Below are positions 13,476 to 13,554 of a stretch of DNA of 13,554 nucleotides, in pieces (within the stretch, counting starts at the first letter, position 1; the number at the start of each line of letters is the position of its first letter). The notes under the pieces were generated by a model, which had not been told where the DNA came from, did no database searches, and saw nothing but the letters and a program-made list of their open reading frames with translations. This DNA comes from an uncultured Peptococcaceae bacterium (GTDB lineage Bacteria > Bacillota > Peptococcia > Peptococcales > Peptococcaceae): the NCBI GenBank assembly GCA_934229395.1, contig CAKQDL010000051.1, forward strand, positions 1 through 13,554. Reading direction: 5' to 3'. Position numbers and translations under genes: made by a program.

Positions 13476-13554
13476 TTAAGCCGCTAAAAAGGCAGTTTGT
13501 TCTAAGGCGATTCGGTGAAATGTTGCAAGTACATCTGTTGACATTAACTTGCGA
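13476..13554 (-). CDS. 3' end of an unidentified minus-strand gene (partial)
   Basis: An open frame enters from the window edge and ends at a TAA (plus 13476-13478). It gives about 25 residues that look like real protein (DVLATFHRIALEQTAFLAA before the stop). The stretch is too short to name. A transposase or mobile-element protein is possible in this AT-rich edge but unsupported by any motif. The inverted pair TAGAAC (13470-13475) and GTTCTA (13499-13504) spans the stop codon. Confidence 0.35.
   Translation of the reverse strand, partial: RKLMSTDVLATFHRIALEQTAFLAA

Overview
The window looks like chromosome of a mid-GC anaerobic member of the Bacillota, probably clostridia-like. The evidence is AGGAGG-type ribosome sites, TTGACA/TATAAT promoters, U-tailed intrinsic terminators, a NiaR-type niacin repressor, YitT, DUF2200 and DUF3267 family proteins, a small siroheme reductase, and a secreted enzyme anchored by SLH domains. 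I cannot name a genus. There are no rRNA or tRNA genes, CRISPR arrays or complete insertion sequences.

Layout. Positions 54-980 (minus) hold a LysR-type regulator, divergent from a 12-ish-helix SLC13/DASS-like anion permease (1178-2554). A strong terminator follows, then a YitT-family membrane protein (2624-3463) and a 96-aa orphan (3590-3880) with its own promoter, strong ribosome site, highly biased codons and terminator. Next come three minus-strand genes: a 217-aa siroheme/4Fe-4S sulfite-or-nitrite-reductase-like protein (4037-4690), a 126-aa orphan (4765-5145) preceded by a long hairpin, and a PfoR/PTS_EIIC_2-family membrane transporter (5241-6335). The transporter is divergent from niaR (6493-7002). 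Two matching TGTC-NN-GACA boxes lie between them, one of them on the transporter's -35. On the plus strand follow a two-part lipoprotein (7138-8286) and a DUF3267 zincin-like gene broken by a one-base frameshift (8370-8992). A type I asparaginase (9042-10049, minus) converges on it. After a repeat-like intergenic stretch come a DUF2200 gene, also broken by one base (10344-10705), and a large secreted 5'-nucleotidase with three SLH domains (10781-12994). The last ~500 bases are more AT-rich and hold a 55-aa exported peptide and the tail of an unidentified minus-strand gene.

How the genes fit together. The clearest regulatory unit is niaR plus the transporter. Niacin-bound NiaR is expected to shut off the transporter, which makes this PfoR-family protein a candidate niacin (or precursor) importer. 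The surface 5'-nucleotidase could in principle release nucleosides from nucleotides, but a link to niacin is speculation. LysR probably controls the adjacent permease. The two frameshifts are both single-base losses, one of them possibly in a T run and the other possibly in an A run, so sequence error must be excluded before either gene is called dead.
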